This document shows, in pieces, positions 14,644-23,646 of a DNA stretch of 64,000 nt (positions within the stretch are counted from its first letter, which is position 1; each line of letters opens with the position of its first letter). Origin of the DNA: Roseiarcus sp963765375 (lineage in GTDB: Bacteria; Pseudomonadota; Alphaproteobacteria; Rhizobiales; Beijerinckiaceae); NCBI GenBank assembly GCA_963765375.1, contig CAVXVZ010000010.1, positions 186,001-250,000 of the forward strand, given 5' to 3'. The notes beneath the pieces are model-generated. The model saw only the letters and a list, made by a program, of their open reading frames with translations. It was not told the DNA's origin and ran no database searches. The position numbers were made by a program, and so were the translations under genes.

Positions 14644-17532
14644 ATGAAAGTCGTGATCGTCGAGTCGCCTGCCAAGGCCAAGACCATCAACAAGTATCTC
14701 GGAAAGGACTACGGCGTCTACGCCTCGTTCGGCCATGTGCGGGATCTGGCGGCCAAGGACGGCTCGGTCGATCCGGACGACGATTTCGCCATGCGCTGGG
14801 AGGTCGACGCCAAGGCGGCCAAGCGGCTCAGCGACATCGGCAGCGCGGTCAAGGACGCCGACAGAGTGATCCTCGCAACCGACCCGGACCGCGAGGGCGA
14901 GGCGATCTCTTGGCACATTCACGAAATCCTCAAGGGCAAGAAGCTGCTCAAGGACAAGCGGGTCGATCGGGTGGTGTTCAACGCGGTGACCAAGGACGCG
15001 GTCCAGGAAGCGATGCGCCATCCGCGCGAGATCGATGAGGCGCTGGTCGACGCCTACCGGGCGCGCCGGGCGCTCGATTATCTGGTGGGGTTCACCCTGT
15101 CTCCGGTGCTGTGGCGAAAGCTCCCCGGCGCGCGCTCGGCGGGGCGGGTGCAGTCGGTGGCCCTGCGCATCATCTGCGACCGCGAGCTCGAGATCGAGCG
15201 GTTCGTTGCGCGCGAATATTGGTCGATCGTCGCCCATCTCCTGACCGAAGCCAACGCGTCCTTCGCCGCCCGTCTCGTTGGCGCGGACGGCAAAAAGATC
15301 AACCGGCTCGATATCGGCTCGGGGCCTGAAGCCGAGGCCTTTAAGGAGGCGTTGGAAAAAGCGCGCTTTTCGGTCGCGGCGGTTGAATCGAAGCCGGTCA
15401 AGCGCCACCCTTATCCGCCATTCACCACCTCGACCTTGCAGCAGGAAGCGTCGCGCAAGCTCGGCCTCGCGCCGGCGCGCACGATGCAGATTGCCCAACG
15501 TCTTTACGAGGGCGTCGACGTCGGCGACGGCGCGGCCGGCCTCATCACCTATATGCGCACCGACGGCGTCGACCTCGCGCCCGAGGCGGTCGCTGCGGCG
15601 CGCCGCGTCATCGGCAAGGATTTCGGCGACGCCTATGTGCCGGCCGCGCCACGCAAATACACCGCCAAGGCCAAGAACGCGCAGGAAGCGCACGAGGCGA
15701 TCCGCCCGACCGACATGACGCGGCGTCCGCGCGACGTCGCCCGTCATCTCGAGCCCGAGCAGGCCAAACTTTACGAGCTGATCTGGACGCGCACCATCGC
15801 GAGCCAAATGGAAAGCGCCGAGCTCGAGCGCACCACGGTCGACATTCTGGCCGAAGCGGGCACGCGCAAGCTCGAATTCCGCGCCAGCGGCCAGGTCATT
15901 CGTTTTCCTGGCTTTCTCGCCCTCTATCAGGAGGGCCGCGACGACGAGGAGGACGAGGACTCGGGCCGCCTGCCGGCGATGCGTCAGGGCGAGAGTCTCG
16001 CCAAGGAGCGCATCGACGCTGCCCAGCATTTCACCGAGCCGCCGCCCCGCTACACCGAGGCGACGCTGGTCAAGCGAATGGAGGAGCTCGGCATCGGCCG
16101 ACCCTCGACCTACGCCTCGACCATCGCCGTGCTCAAGGATCGCGCCTATGTGCGGCTCGACAAGAAACGCCTTTTTCCCGAGGACAAGGGCCGCCTTGTG
16201 ACGGCCTTTCTCGAATCCTTCTTCGCCAAATACGTCGGTTACGATTTCACCGCCGATCTCGAGGAGAAGCTCGACCAGGTCTCGAACAGCGAGATCGACT
16301 GGAAGGCGCTGTTGCGCGACTTCTGGAACGACTTCTCCGTCGCCGTCGACGGCACCAAGGATCTCGGCACCCGGCAGGTGCTCGACAGCCTGAACGAGCT
16401 GCTGGGGCCACATATTTTTCCGGAGCGTGGCGATGGGGTCGATCCGCGCCTCTGCCCGCTTTGCGGCCAAGGGCAACTTTCGCTGAAGCTCGGCAAATAC
16501 GGCGCCTTCATCGGCTGCTCGCGCTATCCCGAATGCAAGTTCTCTCGCGTTCTGGCGCCGACGGGCGCCGAAAGTAGCGAGGGCGACCGGCCGGGCGTAC
16601 GCGTGCTGGGCCAGGACCCTGCGTCCGGCGAGGAGATCACGTTGCGGAGCGGCCGCTTCGGCGACTACGTGCAACAGGGGGAGGGCGAGAAGCCCAAGCG
16701 CTCGTCGCTGCCGCGCGGACTCGCCACGGACGATGTGACGCTGGAGAAGGCGCTCGCGCTGCTCGCTTTGCCGCGCGAGGTCGCGCGCCATCCTGCGAGC
16801 GGCGGGCCGATCCTCGCCGGCATCGGGAAATACGGCGCCTATGTCCAGCACGGCAAAACCTACGCCAATCTCGGCCGCGACGACGACGTGCTCGAGATCG
16901 GCGCCAACCGGGCGATCGATCTCATTGTCGCGAAGGAGAGCGGGGCCGGCGCGGCGCGTTTCGGCGCAGCGGCGGGACGCGTTCTTGGCGAACACCCAGA
17001 GGGTGGTCCGGTTAGCGTCAAGTCGGGCCGCTTCGGCGCCTATGTCAATCATGGGAAGATCAACGCCACGATCCCGAAGGGGACCGATTCGGCGAGCCTT
17101 ACGCTCGTCGATGCGGTGGAACTGCTCAAGGCCAAGGCCGCCAGCGGGGGCGTGATCGGCCGCCTGGTCGGCCAGCATCCGGACGGCGGGCCTGTCACCG
17201 CGCGCGACGGGCGCTATGGGGCCTATGTCAACTGGGGCAAAGTCAACGCCACGATCCCGAAGGGGACCACGCCGGACTCCGTCACCCTCGCCCAGGCTCT
17301 GGACCTCATCGCCGAACGCGAGGGCCGGCCTGCGGCCCAGCCGCGCAAGAGGGCGGGCCCGCCGGCGAAGACCAACGACGGGCGGCCTAAATCTAAGGCC
17401 GCGCCGTCATCCACAAAGAGTCGGCCGCCAAAGCCGGCCGTCAAGAGCGCCTCAGCGCGGGCCGCAAAGCCGGCTCCCGCGAAGAAACCGGCGGCGTCGA
17501 GCGCGAAGGGCAAGAGTTCGGCGACCCGGTAG
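14644..17532 (+). CDS. topA: DNA topoisomerase I (type IA)
   Basis: A 962-aa enzyme that relaxes negative supercoils. Its Toprim domain has Glu7 (VESPAKAK) and DPDREGE (about 80-86). The active-site Tyr303 is in LITYMRTDG, preceded by SAGRVQSVALR. One tetracysteine zinc motif (CPLCG...CSRYPEC) lies near residues 604-632. Several C-terminal topoisomerase repeats follow, marked by KYGAYVQHGK, RFGAYVNHGKI and RYGAYVNWGKV, and then a Lys/Ala/Pro-rich tail from about 895. Length and layout are typical of Alphaproteobacteria. The usual upstream partner dprA is absent, and the vapBC cassette lies there instead. Confidence 0.97.
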   Translation: MKVVIVESPAKAKTINKYLGKDYGVYASFGHVRDLAAKDGSVDPDDDFAMRWEVDAKAAKRLSDIGSAVKDADRVILATDPDREGEAISWHIHEILKGKKLLKDKRVDRVVFNAVTKDAVQEAMRHPREIDEALVDAYRARRALDYLVGFTLSPVLWRKLPGARSAGRVQSVALRIICDRELEIERFVAREYWSIVAHLLTEANASFAARLVGADGKKINRLDIGSGPEAEAFKEALEKARFSVAAVESKPVKRHPYPPFTTSTLQQEASRKLGLAPARTMQIAQRLYEGVDVGDGAAGLITYMRTDGVDLAPEAVAAARRVIGKDFGDAYVPAAPRKYTAKAKNAQEAHEAIRPTDMTRRPRDVARHLEPEQAKLYELIWTRTIASQMESAELERTTVDILAEAGTRKLEFRASGQVIRFPGFLALYQEGRDDEEDEDSGRLPAMRQGESLAKERIDAAQHFTEPPPRYTEATLVKRMEELGIGRPSTYASTIAVLKDRAYVRLDKKRLFPEDKGRLVTAFLESFFAKYVGYDFTADLEEKLDQVSNSEIDWKALLRDFWNDFSVAVDGTKDLGTRQVLDSLNELLGPHIFPERGDGVDPRLCPLCGQGQLSLKLGKYGAFIGCSRYPECKFSRVLAPTGAESSEGDRPGVRVLGQDPASGEEITLRSGRFGDYVQQGEGEKPKRSSLPRGLATDDVTLEKALALLALPREVARHPASGGPILAGIGKYGAYVQHGKTYANLGRDDDVLEIGANRAIDLIVAKESGAGAARFGAAAGRVLGEHPEGGPVSVKSGRFGAYVNHGKINATIPKGTDSASLTLVDAVELLKAKAASGGVIGRLVGQHPDGGPVTARDGRYGAYVNWGKVNATIPKGTTPDSVTLAQALDLIAEREGRPAAQPRKRAGPPAKTNDGRPKSKAAPSSTKSRPPKPAVKSASARAAKPAPAKKPAASSAKGKSSATR

Positions 17533-17603
17533 CCAGGGTGGGTTTCCCCCGCCCCTCCCTTCAGGCGCGCGCCGCGAATCGATCCCTGCGCTCTGAACAA
17601 GTT

Positions 17604-17891
17604 CTACGCGATTCCGGCCGCGGCGAACACACAATCGCGGCTCGCCGTGACTTCCGCGCGTAGCGTCGGAATGTCGTAGCCGACGATCGCGCCGCGCCAT
17701 TTCTTGATCTGTCCAGCGCAAAGGACCGTCGAGACGTTGGAGCGCTCCATGAGCGTAACCACCGCGCCAGCGGCGTGGGTGAGCGGCGCGAGATTGAGGT
17801 TGGTAGGCGCCGCCCGCCGGGGCGTCGATTCCGCCGCAAAGATTGGATTGGTCCCGCCTCCGATCGACACGAGGCTGCAGATTGCGCACAT
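17604..17891 (-). CDS. Hypothetical small, possibly exported protein
   Basis: Not recognised. A 95-aa product starting at ATG 17891 with GGGGAGGA six nt upstream; an in-frame ATG at 17906 lies over that ribosome binding site. The N-terminus MCAICSLVSIGGGTNPIFAA could be a short signal peptide. The rest is compact, with few charged runs and a total of four cysteines. It converges on topA. The good ribosome binding site is the main reason to keep it. Confidence 0.45.
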   Translation of the reverse strand: MCAICSLVSIGGGTNPIFAAESTPRRAAPTNLNLAPLTHAAGAVVTLMERSNVSTVLCAGQIKKWRGAIVGYDIPTLRAEVTASRDCVFAAAGIA

Positions 17892-18011
17892 CCATTTCCT
17901 CCCCATCGCGCCAGAATGAATCGCCTCAAGGGCGAAGCCTCGGCCAAGCGCTTTGAGGGAGGTTTCCTGAAAAGGACTCGGCAGTCAACGACGGGCGGGC
18001 GAGCGCGCTGA

Positions 18012-18398
18012 TTATCCCGCCTTGTGGCACACGGCCTCGATGTTATTGCCGTCAGGATCGAGGACGAAGGCGCCGTAGTAATGGGGGTGATAGTGCGGCC
18101 TTGGTCCCGGCGCGCCGTTGTCACGGCCGCCCGCCCCGATCGCGGAGCGGTAGAAGGCGTCCACGCCGGCGCGCGTTCGGGCCGAGAAGGCGACATGCGT
18201 ACCCCCCTTAGGCTTCCGGCCCGCGCCGATCCAGAAGAAGGCCTTATCGTCGGCGCCGAACCCGGCATGCGCTTGGTCTCCGGTTTCCTCCGTCGAAACT
18301 TCCATGATCACGTCAATGCCGAGAGGCTGGAGCGCTTTTCGGTAAAAGGCCTTGGCGCGATTCAGGTCGCTGACCGCGAGACCGATGTGATCGATCAT
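18012..18398 (-). CDS. VOC family protein (glyoxalase/bleomycin-resistance superfamily)
   Basis: A 128-aa single vicinal-oxygen-chelate module: MIDHIGLAVSDLNRAKAFY at the start, HVAFSARTRAGVDAFY in the middle and AFVLDPDGNNIEAVCH at the end. His4, His (GTHVAF) and Glu (NIEAV) are at the usual metal-ligand positions. Members include lyases, dioxygenases and antibiotic-binding proteins. The short stand-alone form with this sequence pattern is generally unassigned. No operon partner is evident. Confidence 0.88.
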   Translation of the reverse strand: MIDHIGLAVSDLNRAKAFYRKALQPLGIDVIMEVSTEETGDQAHAGFGADDKAFFWIGAGRKPKGGTHVAFSARTRAGVDAFYRSAIGAGGRDNGAPGPRPHYHPHYYGAFVLDPDGNNIEAVCHKAG

Positions 18399-18634
18399 GA
18401 TGGAGCCCCTCGATTAGGCGAGCCCGGCCACGACGAGCCGCGCGCCGGACAAAAGCGCCGCTTCGCAACCCGATCCAACGCCGGTTCGGCTCGCCTGTGA
18501 AAAATGCCCGCCTCAGCGGGACTTGAGCCCGAGAATTGAGCCCCATCGCGCCGGCCCAAGTTTGTGCTATGATCAGCTTGCCCCAGTCCAGGCCAGGGGG
18601 ACGGGCAAGCGGCAGCTTGCAGGAGGGCCCGTCG

Positions 18635-19306
18635 ATGAATCCGGTCAACGCGACGCAAGCTCATGCGGGGCAGACGGCGGAAGCGGCCTATGGTCGCTGG
18701 GCGCCGGTTTATGACCTCATCTTCGATCTCCCCTTCCATCCGGGCCGGGCGGCGGCGGCGCGCGCCGCGGCCGAGGCGGCCGGTCCCGGAGGCGAGATTC
18801 TGGTCGTCGGCGTTGGCACCGGGCTCGAACTGCCGCTTCTGCCCGGCAATGTGCTCGTGACGGGCATCGACATCTCGGCGCCGATGTTGCGCGCGGCGCG
18901 CGCCCGCGTCGAGCGCATGGGGCTCGCGCAGGTGAAGGGCCTGCATGTGATGGACGCAGTCGAGCTCGAATTTCCCGACGCCGCGTTCGATGTCGCGCTT
19001 GCGCCCTATGTGATGAGCGTCGTTCCCTATCCCGAGCGGGCGCTTGACGAAGCCTGGCGGGTCTTGAGGCCCGGCGGCGCCCTTATCGTGATGAACCACT
19101 TCGCCGCCTCCGCCGGACTTCGGGCTAGCGTCGAGCGCCGGATGGAGACGGCAGCCAGCTGGCTCGGCTGGCATCCGAACTTCCCTTATTCAACGGTCGG
19201 AGACTGGATCGGCTCGCGCCCCGACGCGCGGATCGTCGAGCGCAGCGAGCTTGCGCCGATGAAGTTGTTCACCCTGCTCAGGATCGAGAAGGCCGAACGA
19301 CGGTGA
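18635..19306 (+). CDS. pmtA: Phosphatidylethanolamine N-methyltransferase PmtA-type (SAM-dependent)
   Basis: A 223-aa class I methyltransferase with the typical PmtA opening YGRWAPVYDLIFDLPFHPGR. The SAM motif is EILVVGVGTGLELPLL and motif II is FDVALAPYVMSVVPYPERAL, followed by RVLRPGGALIVMNHF. This type converts phosphatidylethanolamine stepwise to phosphatidylcholine at the inner membrane of many Alphaproteobacteria. ATG 18635 is chosen over an upstream in-frame ATG at 18536 because AGGAGGG lies 7 nt before it. The stop overlaps the GNAT gene start (GTGA). Confidence 0.8.
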   Translation: MNPVNATQAHAGQTAEAAYGRWAPVYDLIFDLPFHPGRAAAARAAAEAAGPGGEILVVGVGTGLELPLLPGNVLVTGIDISAPMLRAARARVERMGLAQVKGLHVMDAVELEFPDAAFDVALAPYVMSVVPYPERALDEAWRVLRPGGALIVMNHFAASAGLRASVERRMETAASWLGWHPNFPYSTVGDWIGSRPDARIVERSELAPMKLFTLLRIEKAERR

Positions 19307-19806
19307 ACAAGCCGTCCGTCAGCATCGAGCCAATGAGGCTCGAGCACGTGGATGGCTATCGTCGGGCGCTCGACATTGTCGCCCGCGAGCGCAGATATCT
19401 CGCATTGCTGGAGGCGCTGCCTGAAGCGGACACCCTCCATTTCATCGAGGGTAACCTCTATAATGGAAATCCGATGTTGGTCGCTGTCGCGAGCCGCGAG
19501 GTGATAGGATGGTGCGATGTCCGGCGCGAGCATTTTCCTTCGTGGGCGCACCGCGGAACGCTCGGCATGGGTTTATTGCCGGACTGGCGCGGCCGCGGCC
19601 TCGGACGGCGTCTCATCGAGGCCACTTTGGCGCAGGCGCGCCGCCTTGGTTTGAAGCGTGTTGAACTTGATGTTTACGCCGACAACACTCGGGCAATCGC
19701 GCTCTACGAGCGTGTGGGTTTTATCCGCGAAGGGGTTCAGCGCGACGCAAGTTTGATCGACGGCGTATATCGCGACGCGATCATGATGGCGATCGTCGAA
19801 CGCTAG
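19303..19806 (+). CDS. GNAT family N-acetyltransferase
   Basis: A 167-aa acetyltransferase. The acetyl-CoA pyrophosphate-binding motif A is visible as LGMGLLPDWRGRGLGRRLIE, followed by RVELDVYADNTRAIALYERVGF and the final EGVQRDASLIDGVYRDAIMM, typical of RimJ/RimL-related or ribosomal-protein-like GNATs. It begins with GTG overlapping the pmtA stop, so the two genes are coupled. The substrate is unknown. Confidence 0.88.
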   Translation: MNKPSVSIEPMRLEHVDGYRRALDIVARERRYLALLEALPEADTLHFIEGNLYNGNPMLVAVASREVIGWCDVRREHFPSWAHRGTLGMGLLPDWRGRGLGRRLIEATLAQARRLGLKRVELDVYADNTRAIALYERVGFIREGVQRDASLIDGVYRDAIMMAIVER

Positions 19807-19939
19807 ACCGGGCCGTCCTTCCCATTGGCAAGCGTCGCCAGGGGATTCCGTGTCTACGACCCGCCGTCGCGCAAGGATGGCTTGTTTCCTTGGGCGGTCG
19901 AACTTACCTTCGCATCGGGCGCTTCCGTCGCCCTGAAAA

Positions 19940-22273
19940 GTGGAAGCCTTGCAGAATCAAAAAATCCGTCGGCGCGCGCCGAAGGCCGACCGCAACGCGG
20001 CTGAACCGCGAGCCGCGGCGCTTCCTTCGCGCGAGCAGGTGATGGCCTTCATCAGCGGAGCGCCAGCGCCCAATGGCGAGCGGGCGCCCGCGCGGGTCAC
20101 CAAGCGCGACGTCGCTCGCGCCTTCGGCGTCAAAGGCGAAGCCAAAGCGGAATTGAAGCTCATCCTCAAGGATTTGCAGGCCGAAGGCGCCGTCGCGCGC
20201 GGCCGGAAGGCGCTCACCGTCCAGGGCCGCCTGCCCTCGCTCGTCGTCGCCGACATCGCCGAGCGCGACCACGACGGCGAATTGATCGCGAGGCCCGCCG
20301 AATGGAGCGGGGAAGCGCCTGCGCCGCGCATTGTTGTCCGCCGCTCGCGAGCCAAGCGCGAGCGCACGCCGGCGCCGGGCCTCGGCGCGCGGGTCTTGAT
20401 GCGGGTCGAGTTCAACCCAGGCGCCGGGGAAGGCGCCCCGGCCTATTCCGGCCGGGTGATCAAGATCCTCGACAAGCTCAAAGGGCGCGCCTTCGCCGTC
20501 TATCGCGCCGCGGCGGACGGCTCGGGCCGCGCGCTGCCGGTCGAGAAGCGCGGGGCGGCTCGCGAATTCTTCGTGCCGGCGGCCATGGCCGGCGAGGCGC
20601 GGGACGGAGATCTCGTCGCTATCGAGCCGTTGCGCGAAGGGCGCATTGGGCCTCCCCACGCGCGCGTCGTCGAAACGATCGGCTCGGTCAAGTCCGAGCG
20701 CGCGGTGAGCCTGATTGCGCTCGCAACCCATCACATCCCGCATGTCTTCTCGCCCGCGGCGCTGAAAGAGGCGGAAGCTGCGCGGCCCGTTCGGCTTAGC
20801 CCGCCGCGCCAGGACTGGCGCACCCTGCCGCTCGTGACCATCGATCCGCCCGACGCCAAGGACCACGACGACGCGGTTCATGCGGCGCCTGATACCGACG
20901 CCGGCAACCTCGGCGGCTTCGTGGTCACCGTCGCCATCGCCGACGTCGCGGCCTACGTCCGCCCCGGCGCGGCCCTCGATCGGGAGGCGCTCGAGCGCGG
21001 CAACTCAGTCTATTTTCCTGACCGGGTGGTGCCGATGCTGCCGGAGCGGATCTCGAACGACCTTTGCTCGCTGCGCCCCCTCGAGGACCGCCCCGCGCTT
21101 GCGGTGCGCATGGTGCTCGGCGCCGACGGCCGCAAGCGCTCGCACAAGTTCCACCGGATCATGATGCGATCCGCCGCGAAGCTCTCTTACGAGCAGGCGC
21201 AAGGCGCGATCGACGGGCGGCCGGACGAAACGACGGCGCCTCTCCTCGACAGCGTGCTGAGGCCGCTTTACGCCGCCCATTCGGCGATCAAGATCGAGCG
21301 CGAGCGGCGCGATCCGCTCGATCTCGATCTGCCGGAGCGCAAGCTCGTTCTCGACCGAGAGGGCCGGCTCAAGGACGTGCGCTGGCCGGAGCGGCTGGAA
21401 GCGCATCGCCTGATCGAGGAATTCATGATCCTCGCCAATGTCGCCGCCGCCGAGGCGCTTGAAGCCGCTCGTTCGCCGCTCATCTATCGCGCCCATGACG
21501 CGCCAAGCGTGGAGAAGCTCAACGACCTGATCGAGTTCCTCCGCACCCTCGGCGTCAAATTGGCAAAGGGCGAGCGCGTTCGCCCAGCGCATTTCAATGG
21601 CGTTCTGGGTCGCGTCCGCGGACAGGCCGTCGAAGCTTTGGTCAACGAGGTGGTGTTGCGCGCCCAGGCGCAGGCCGAATACAGCCACGAGAACTACGGC
21701 CATTTCGGCCTTAACCTGCGCCGCTACGCCCATTTCACCTCGCCCATTCGCCGCTACGCCGATCTTATCGTCCATCGCGCGCTGATCCGGGCGCTCAATC
21801 TCGGCGAGGGCGGGCTCAACGACATGCGCGCCGGCGAACTGGCGCAGATCGCCGAGCATATCTCCGCCGCCGAACGCCGCGCGATGGCGGCGGAACGCGA
21901 AACCGTCGACCGCGTTATCGCGGCGCATCTGGCCGATCAGGTCGGCGCCGTGTTCGAGGGCCGCATTGCCGGCGTGACCCGCGCCGGCCTGTTCGTGAAG
22001 CTGAGCGAGACCGGCGCCGACGGCTTCGTCCCCGCCGCGACGCTCGGCGACGACTACTATCGCTTCGAGGAGGCGACCCGCGCGCTGATCGGCACGCGGA
22101 CCAAGGAAGCCTTCCGCCTCGGCGGGCCGGTCAGGGTGCGCCTCGTCGAGGCCGCGCCATTCGCCGGCGCGCTCAGGTTCGAGATCCTGCGCGCCGGCGT
22201 CGAGCCGCACGGCGGGCGCAAATCAAACGGACCCGCGCCGTCCAACGCGATCCGCAGGGACAAGCGGCGATGA
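19940..22273 (+). CDS. rnr: Ribonuclease R
   Basis: A 777-aa 3'-5' exoribonuclease that degrades structured RNA. After a Lys/Arg-rich N-terminal extension and a winged-helix-like region come cold-shock domains. The RNB catalytic core follows, with the acidic cluster TIDPPDAKDHDDAV near residue 300, AAYVRPGAALDREALERGNS and HFTSPIRRYADLIVHR. The S1 domain (EGRIAGVTRAGLFVKLSE) starts near 672, then a basic tail. The start appears to be GTG 19940. The stop overlaps the DUF983 start (ATGA). topA, rnr, DUF983 and Nudix form the usual order, although four unrelated genes now lie between topA and rnr. Confidence 0.96.
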   Translation: MEALQNQKIRRRAPKADRNAAEPRAAALPSREQVMAFISGAPAPNGERAPARVTKRDVARAFGVKGEAKAELKLILKDLQAEGAVARGRKALTVQGRLPSLVVADIAERDHDGELIARPAEWSGEAPAPRIVVRRSRAKRERTPAPGLGARVLMRVEFNPGAGEGAPAYSGRVIKILDKLKGRAFAVYRAAADGSGRALPVEKRGAAREFFVPAAMAGEARDGDLVAIEPLREGRIGPPHARVVETIGSVKSERAVSLIALATHHIPHVFSPAALKEAEAARPVRLSPPRQDWRTLPLVTIDPPDAKDHDDAVHAAPDTDAGNLGGFVVTVAIADVAAYVRPGAALDREALERGNSVYFPDRVVPMLPERISNDLCSLRPLEDRPALAVRMVLGADGRKRSHKFHRIMMRSAAKLSYEQAQGAIDGRPDETTAPLLDSVLRPLYAAHSAIKIERERRDPLDLDLPERKLVLDREGRLKDVRWPERLEAHRLIEEFMILANVAAAEALEAARSPLIYRAHDAPSVEKLNDLIEFLRTLGVKLAKGERVRPAHFNGVLGRVRGQAVEALVNEVVLRAQAQAEYSHENYGHFGLNLRRYAHFTSPIRRYADLIVHRALIRALNLGEGGLNDMRAGELAQIAEHISAAERRAMAAERETVDRVIAAHLADQVGAVFEGRIAGVTRAGLFVKLSETGADGFVPAATLGDDYYRFEEATRALIGTRTKEAFRLGGPVRVRLVEAAPFAGALRFEILRAGVEPHGGRKSNGPAPSNAIRRDKRR

Positions 22274-22689
22274 ACGACATGACGCGCTTCTGGCGCATTC
22301 CCACGCCCCGGCCCGAGCGTCCGCTGCGCACGGCGATCACCCGCGGCTTCTTCGGCCGGTGCCCGGCCTGCGGGCGGGGCCAACTGTTCCGCTCCTATCT
22401 CAAGGTCGTCAACACCTGCAAGATTTGCGGCGAAGACTTGAGTCATCAGCGCGCCGACGACGCGCCGGCCTATCTGACGCTCCTGATCGTCGCCCATATG
22501 GTCGGCGCCGGCATCCTCATGTCCGAGGAGCTGTGGCCGCATTCGTCGCTTCTCTGGGTGGCCGCCTTTTGGCTCATGGTGACGGTGGTCGCGAGTCTCA
22601 TCATCCTGCCTCGCGCCAAGGGCGCCGTCATCGGTCAGCAATGGGCCATGTGCATGCACGGCTTCGGCGCCGAGGGCGATCGGACGTGA
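22270..22689 (+). CDS. DUF983 membrane protein
   Basis: A 139-aa protein with the family's zinc-ribbon-like CPACGRGQLF (from about residue 31) and CKICGED cysteine pairs, followed by DDAPAYLTLLIVAH and two to three transmembrane helices (LTLLIVAHMVGAGILM and LLWVAAFWLMVTVVASLIIL). The function is unknown; related CtaG-adjacent proteins occur widely in Alphaproteobacteria. It starts inside the rnr stop and its TGA overlaps the Nudix GTG, so the three genes are coupled. Confidence 0.92.
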   Translation: MNDMTRFWRIPTPRPERPLRTAITRGFFGRCPACGRGQLFRSYLKVVNTCKICGEDLSHQRADDAPAYLTLLIVAHMVGAGILMSEELWPHSSLLWVAAFWLMVTVVASLIILPRAKGAVIGQQWAMCMHGFGAEGDRT

Positions 22690-23396
22690 TCGAGGCCGCC
22701 AAGTCCGACCGCGCGCTCCGTCCCCGCGACGCAGCGACGCTCATTCTCGTCGAGCGCTCCGAGCGCGGCGGAGCCCGGGTGCTGATGGGCAAGCGGCACG
22801 CGGGACACCGATTCATGCCGGGCAAGTTCGTCTTTCCCGGCGGCCGGGTCGAGCCGGAGGACCGGCGCATGGCCGCCGCCGGCGCGCTCGATCCTCACGT
22901 CGAGGCGAAGCTTAACGCCCGGGTCCGCCGGCCGTCGCCGCATTTCGCCCGCGCGCTGGCGCTGGCGGCGATCCGCGAGACATTCGAGGAAACCGGGCTC
23001 GCGATCGGCGTCCCCGACCATGGCGCGGCGAACAATCCGCCGCCTGGCGCCTGGACCCGGTTCGCGGCGACCGGCGTCACTCCGGCGCTCGACGCCATCG
23101 ACTTCCTCGCCCGCGCGATCACCCCGCCTGGGCGCCCGCGGCGCTTCGACGCCCGCTTCCTCATCGCCGACGCAAACTGCGTCGCCAAACGGGTCGATGG
23201 CGCCGTCCATGCCGAGGCCGAACTGGTCGAGCTTGTCTGGACCCCGCTCGATGAAGCGCTAAACCTCGACCTCCCCGACATCACCCGCGCGGCCCTCGCC
23301 GACCTCGCCCTGGCGCTCGATGGCGGCCTCGACAAACGCCGCCCCCGCCCCTTCTATCGCCAGCTGCGCGGCAAGCGGCTCCGGGAGCAGCTTTGA
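22686..23396 (+). CDS. Nudix hydrolase
   Basis: A 236-aa Nudix protein starting with GTG overlapping the DUF983 stop. The N-terminal RDAATLILVERS and FMPGKFVFPGGRVEPEDR lead into a split Nudix box whose second half AAIRETFEETGLAIG carries the REx2EExG metal-binding core. The large insertion between the GG and RE parts is characteristic of the DUF983-linked Nudix subgroup (NUDT19/CoA-pyrophosphatase-like). A nucleoside-diphosphate-linked substrate such as CoA is likely; the exact one is unknown. Confidence 0.9.
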   Translation: MIEAAKSDRALRPRDAATLILVERSERGGARVLMGKRHAGHRFMPGKFVFPGGRVEPEDRRMAAAGALDPHVEAKLNARVRRPSPHFARALALAAIRETFEETGLAIGVPDHGAANNPPPGAWTRFAATGVTPALDAIDFLARAITPPGRPRRFDARFLIADANCVAKRVDGAVHAEAELVELVWTPLDEALNLDLPDITRAALADLALALDGGLDKRRPRPFYRQLRGKRLREQL

Positions 23397-23646
23397 GCCG
23401 GTTCGGGCGGAGAGAGTTTTGCCAGGGCGTAGATCCAAAAGATCAGCGCGCCGATCGAGCATAGCCTCGTCATCGAGACTGTCGCTGCGGCCGGCGATTC
23501 CTTGCCGACGGATCCACGACGCTCTCGAATGGTTGCGGGTCAGAGTGCCCCCGCAATGCGACAGCATGCCCCTGTGTTAGTTTACGAACCTTGCGACGAA
23601 GGATCAATGATGTAACATCGCCAGGAGCGGACAATGGTGTGTGTAA

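Noticed and set aside
14467..17178. A 903-codon minus-strand open frame opposite topA
   Set aside because: It mirrors the codon periodicity of topA, has no family motif and is rich in Arg/Asp/Leu as expected for an antisense shadow in GC-rich DNA.
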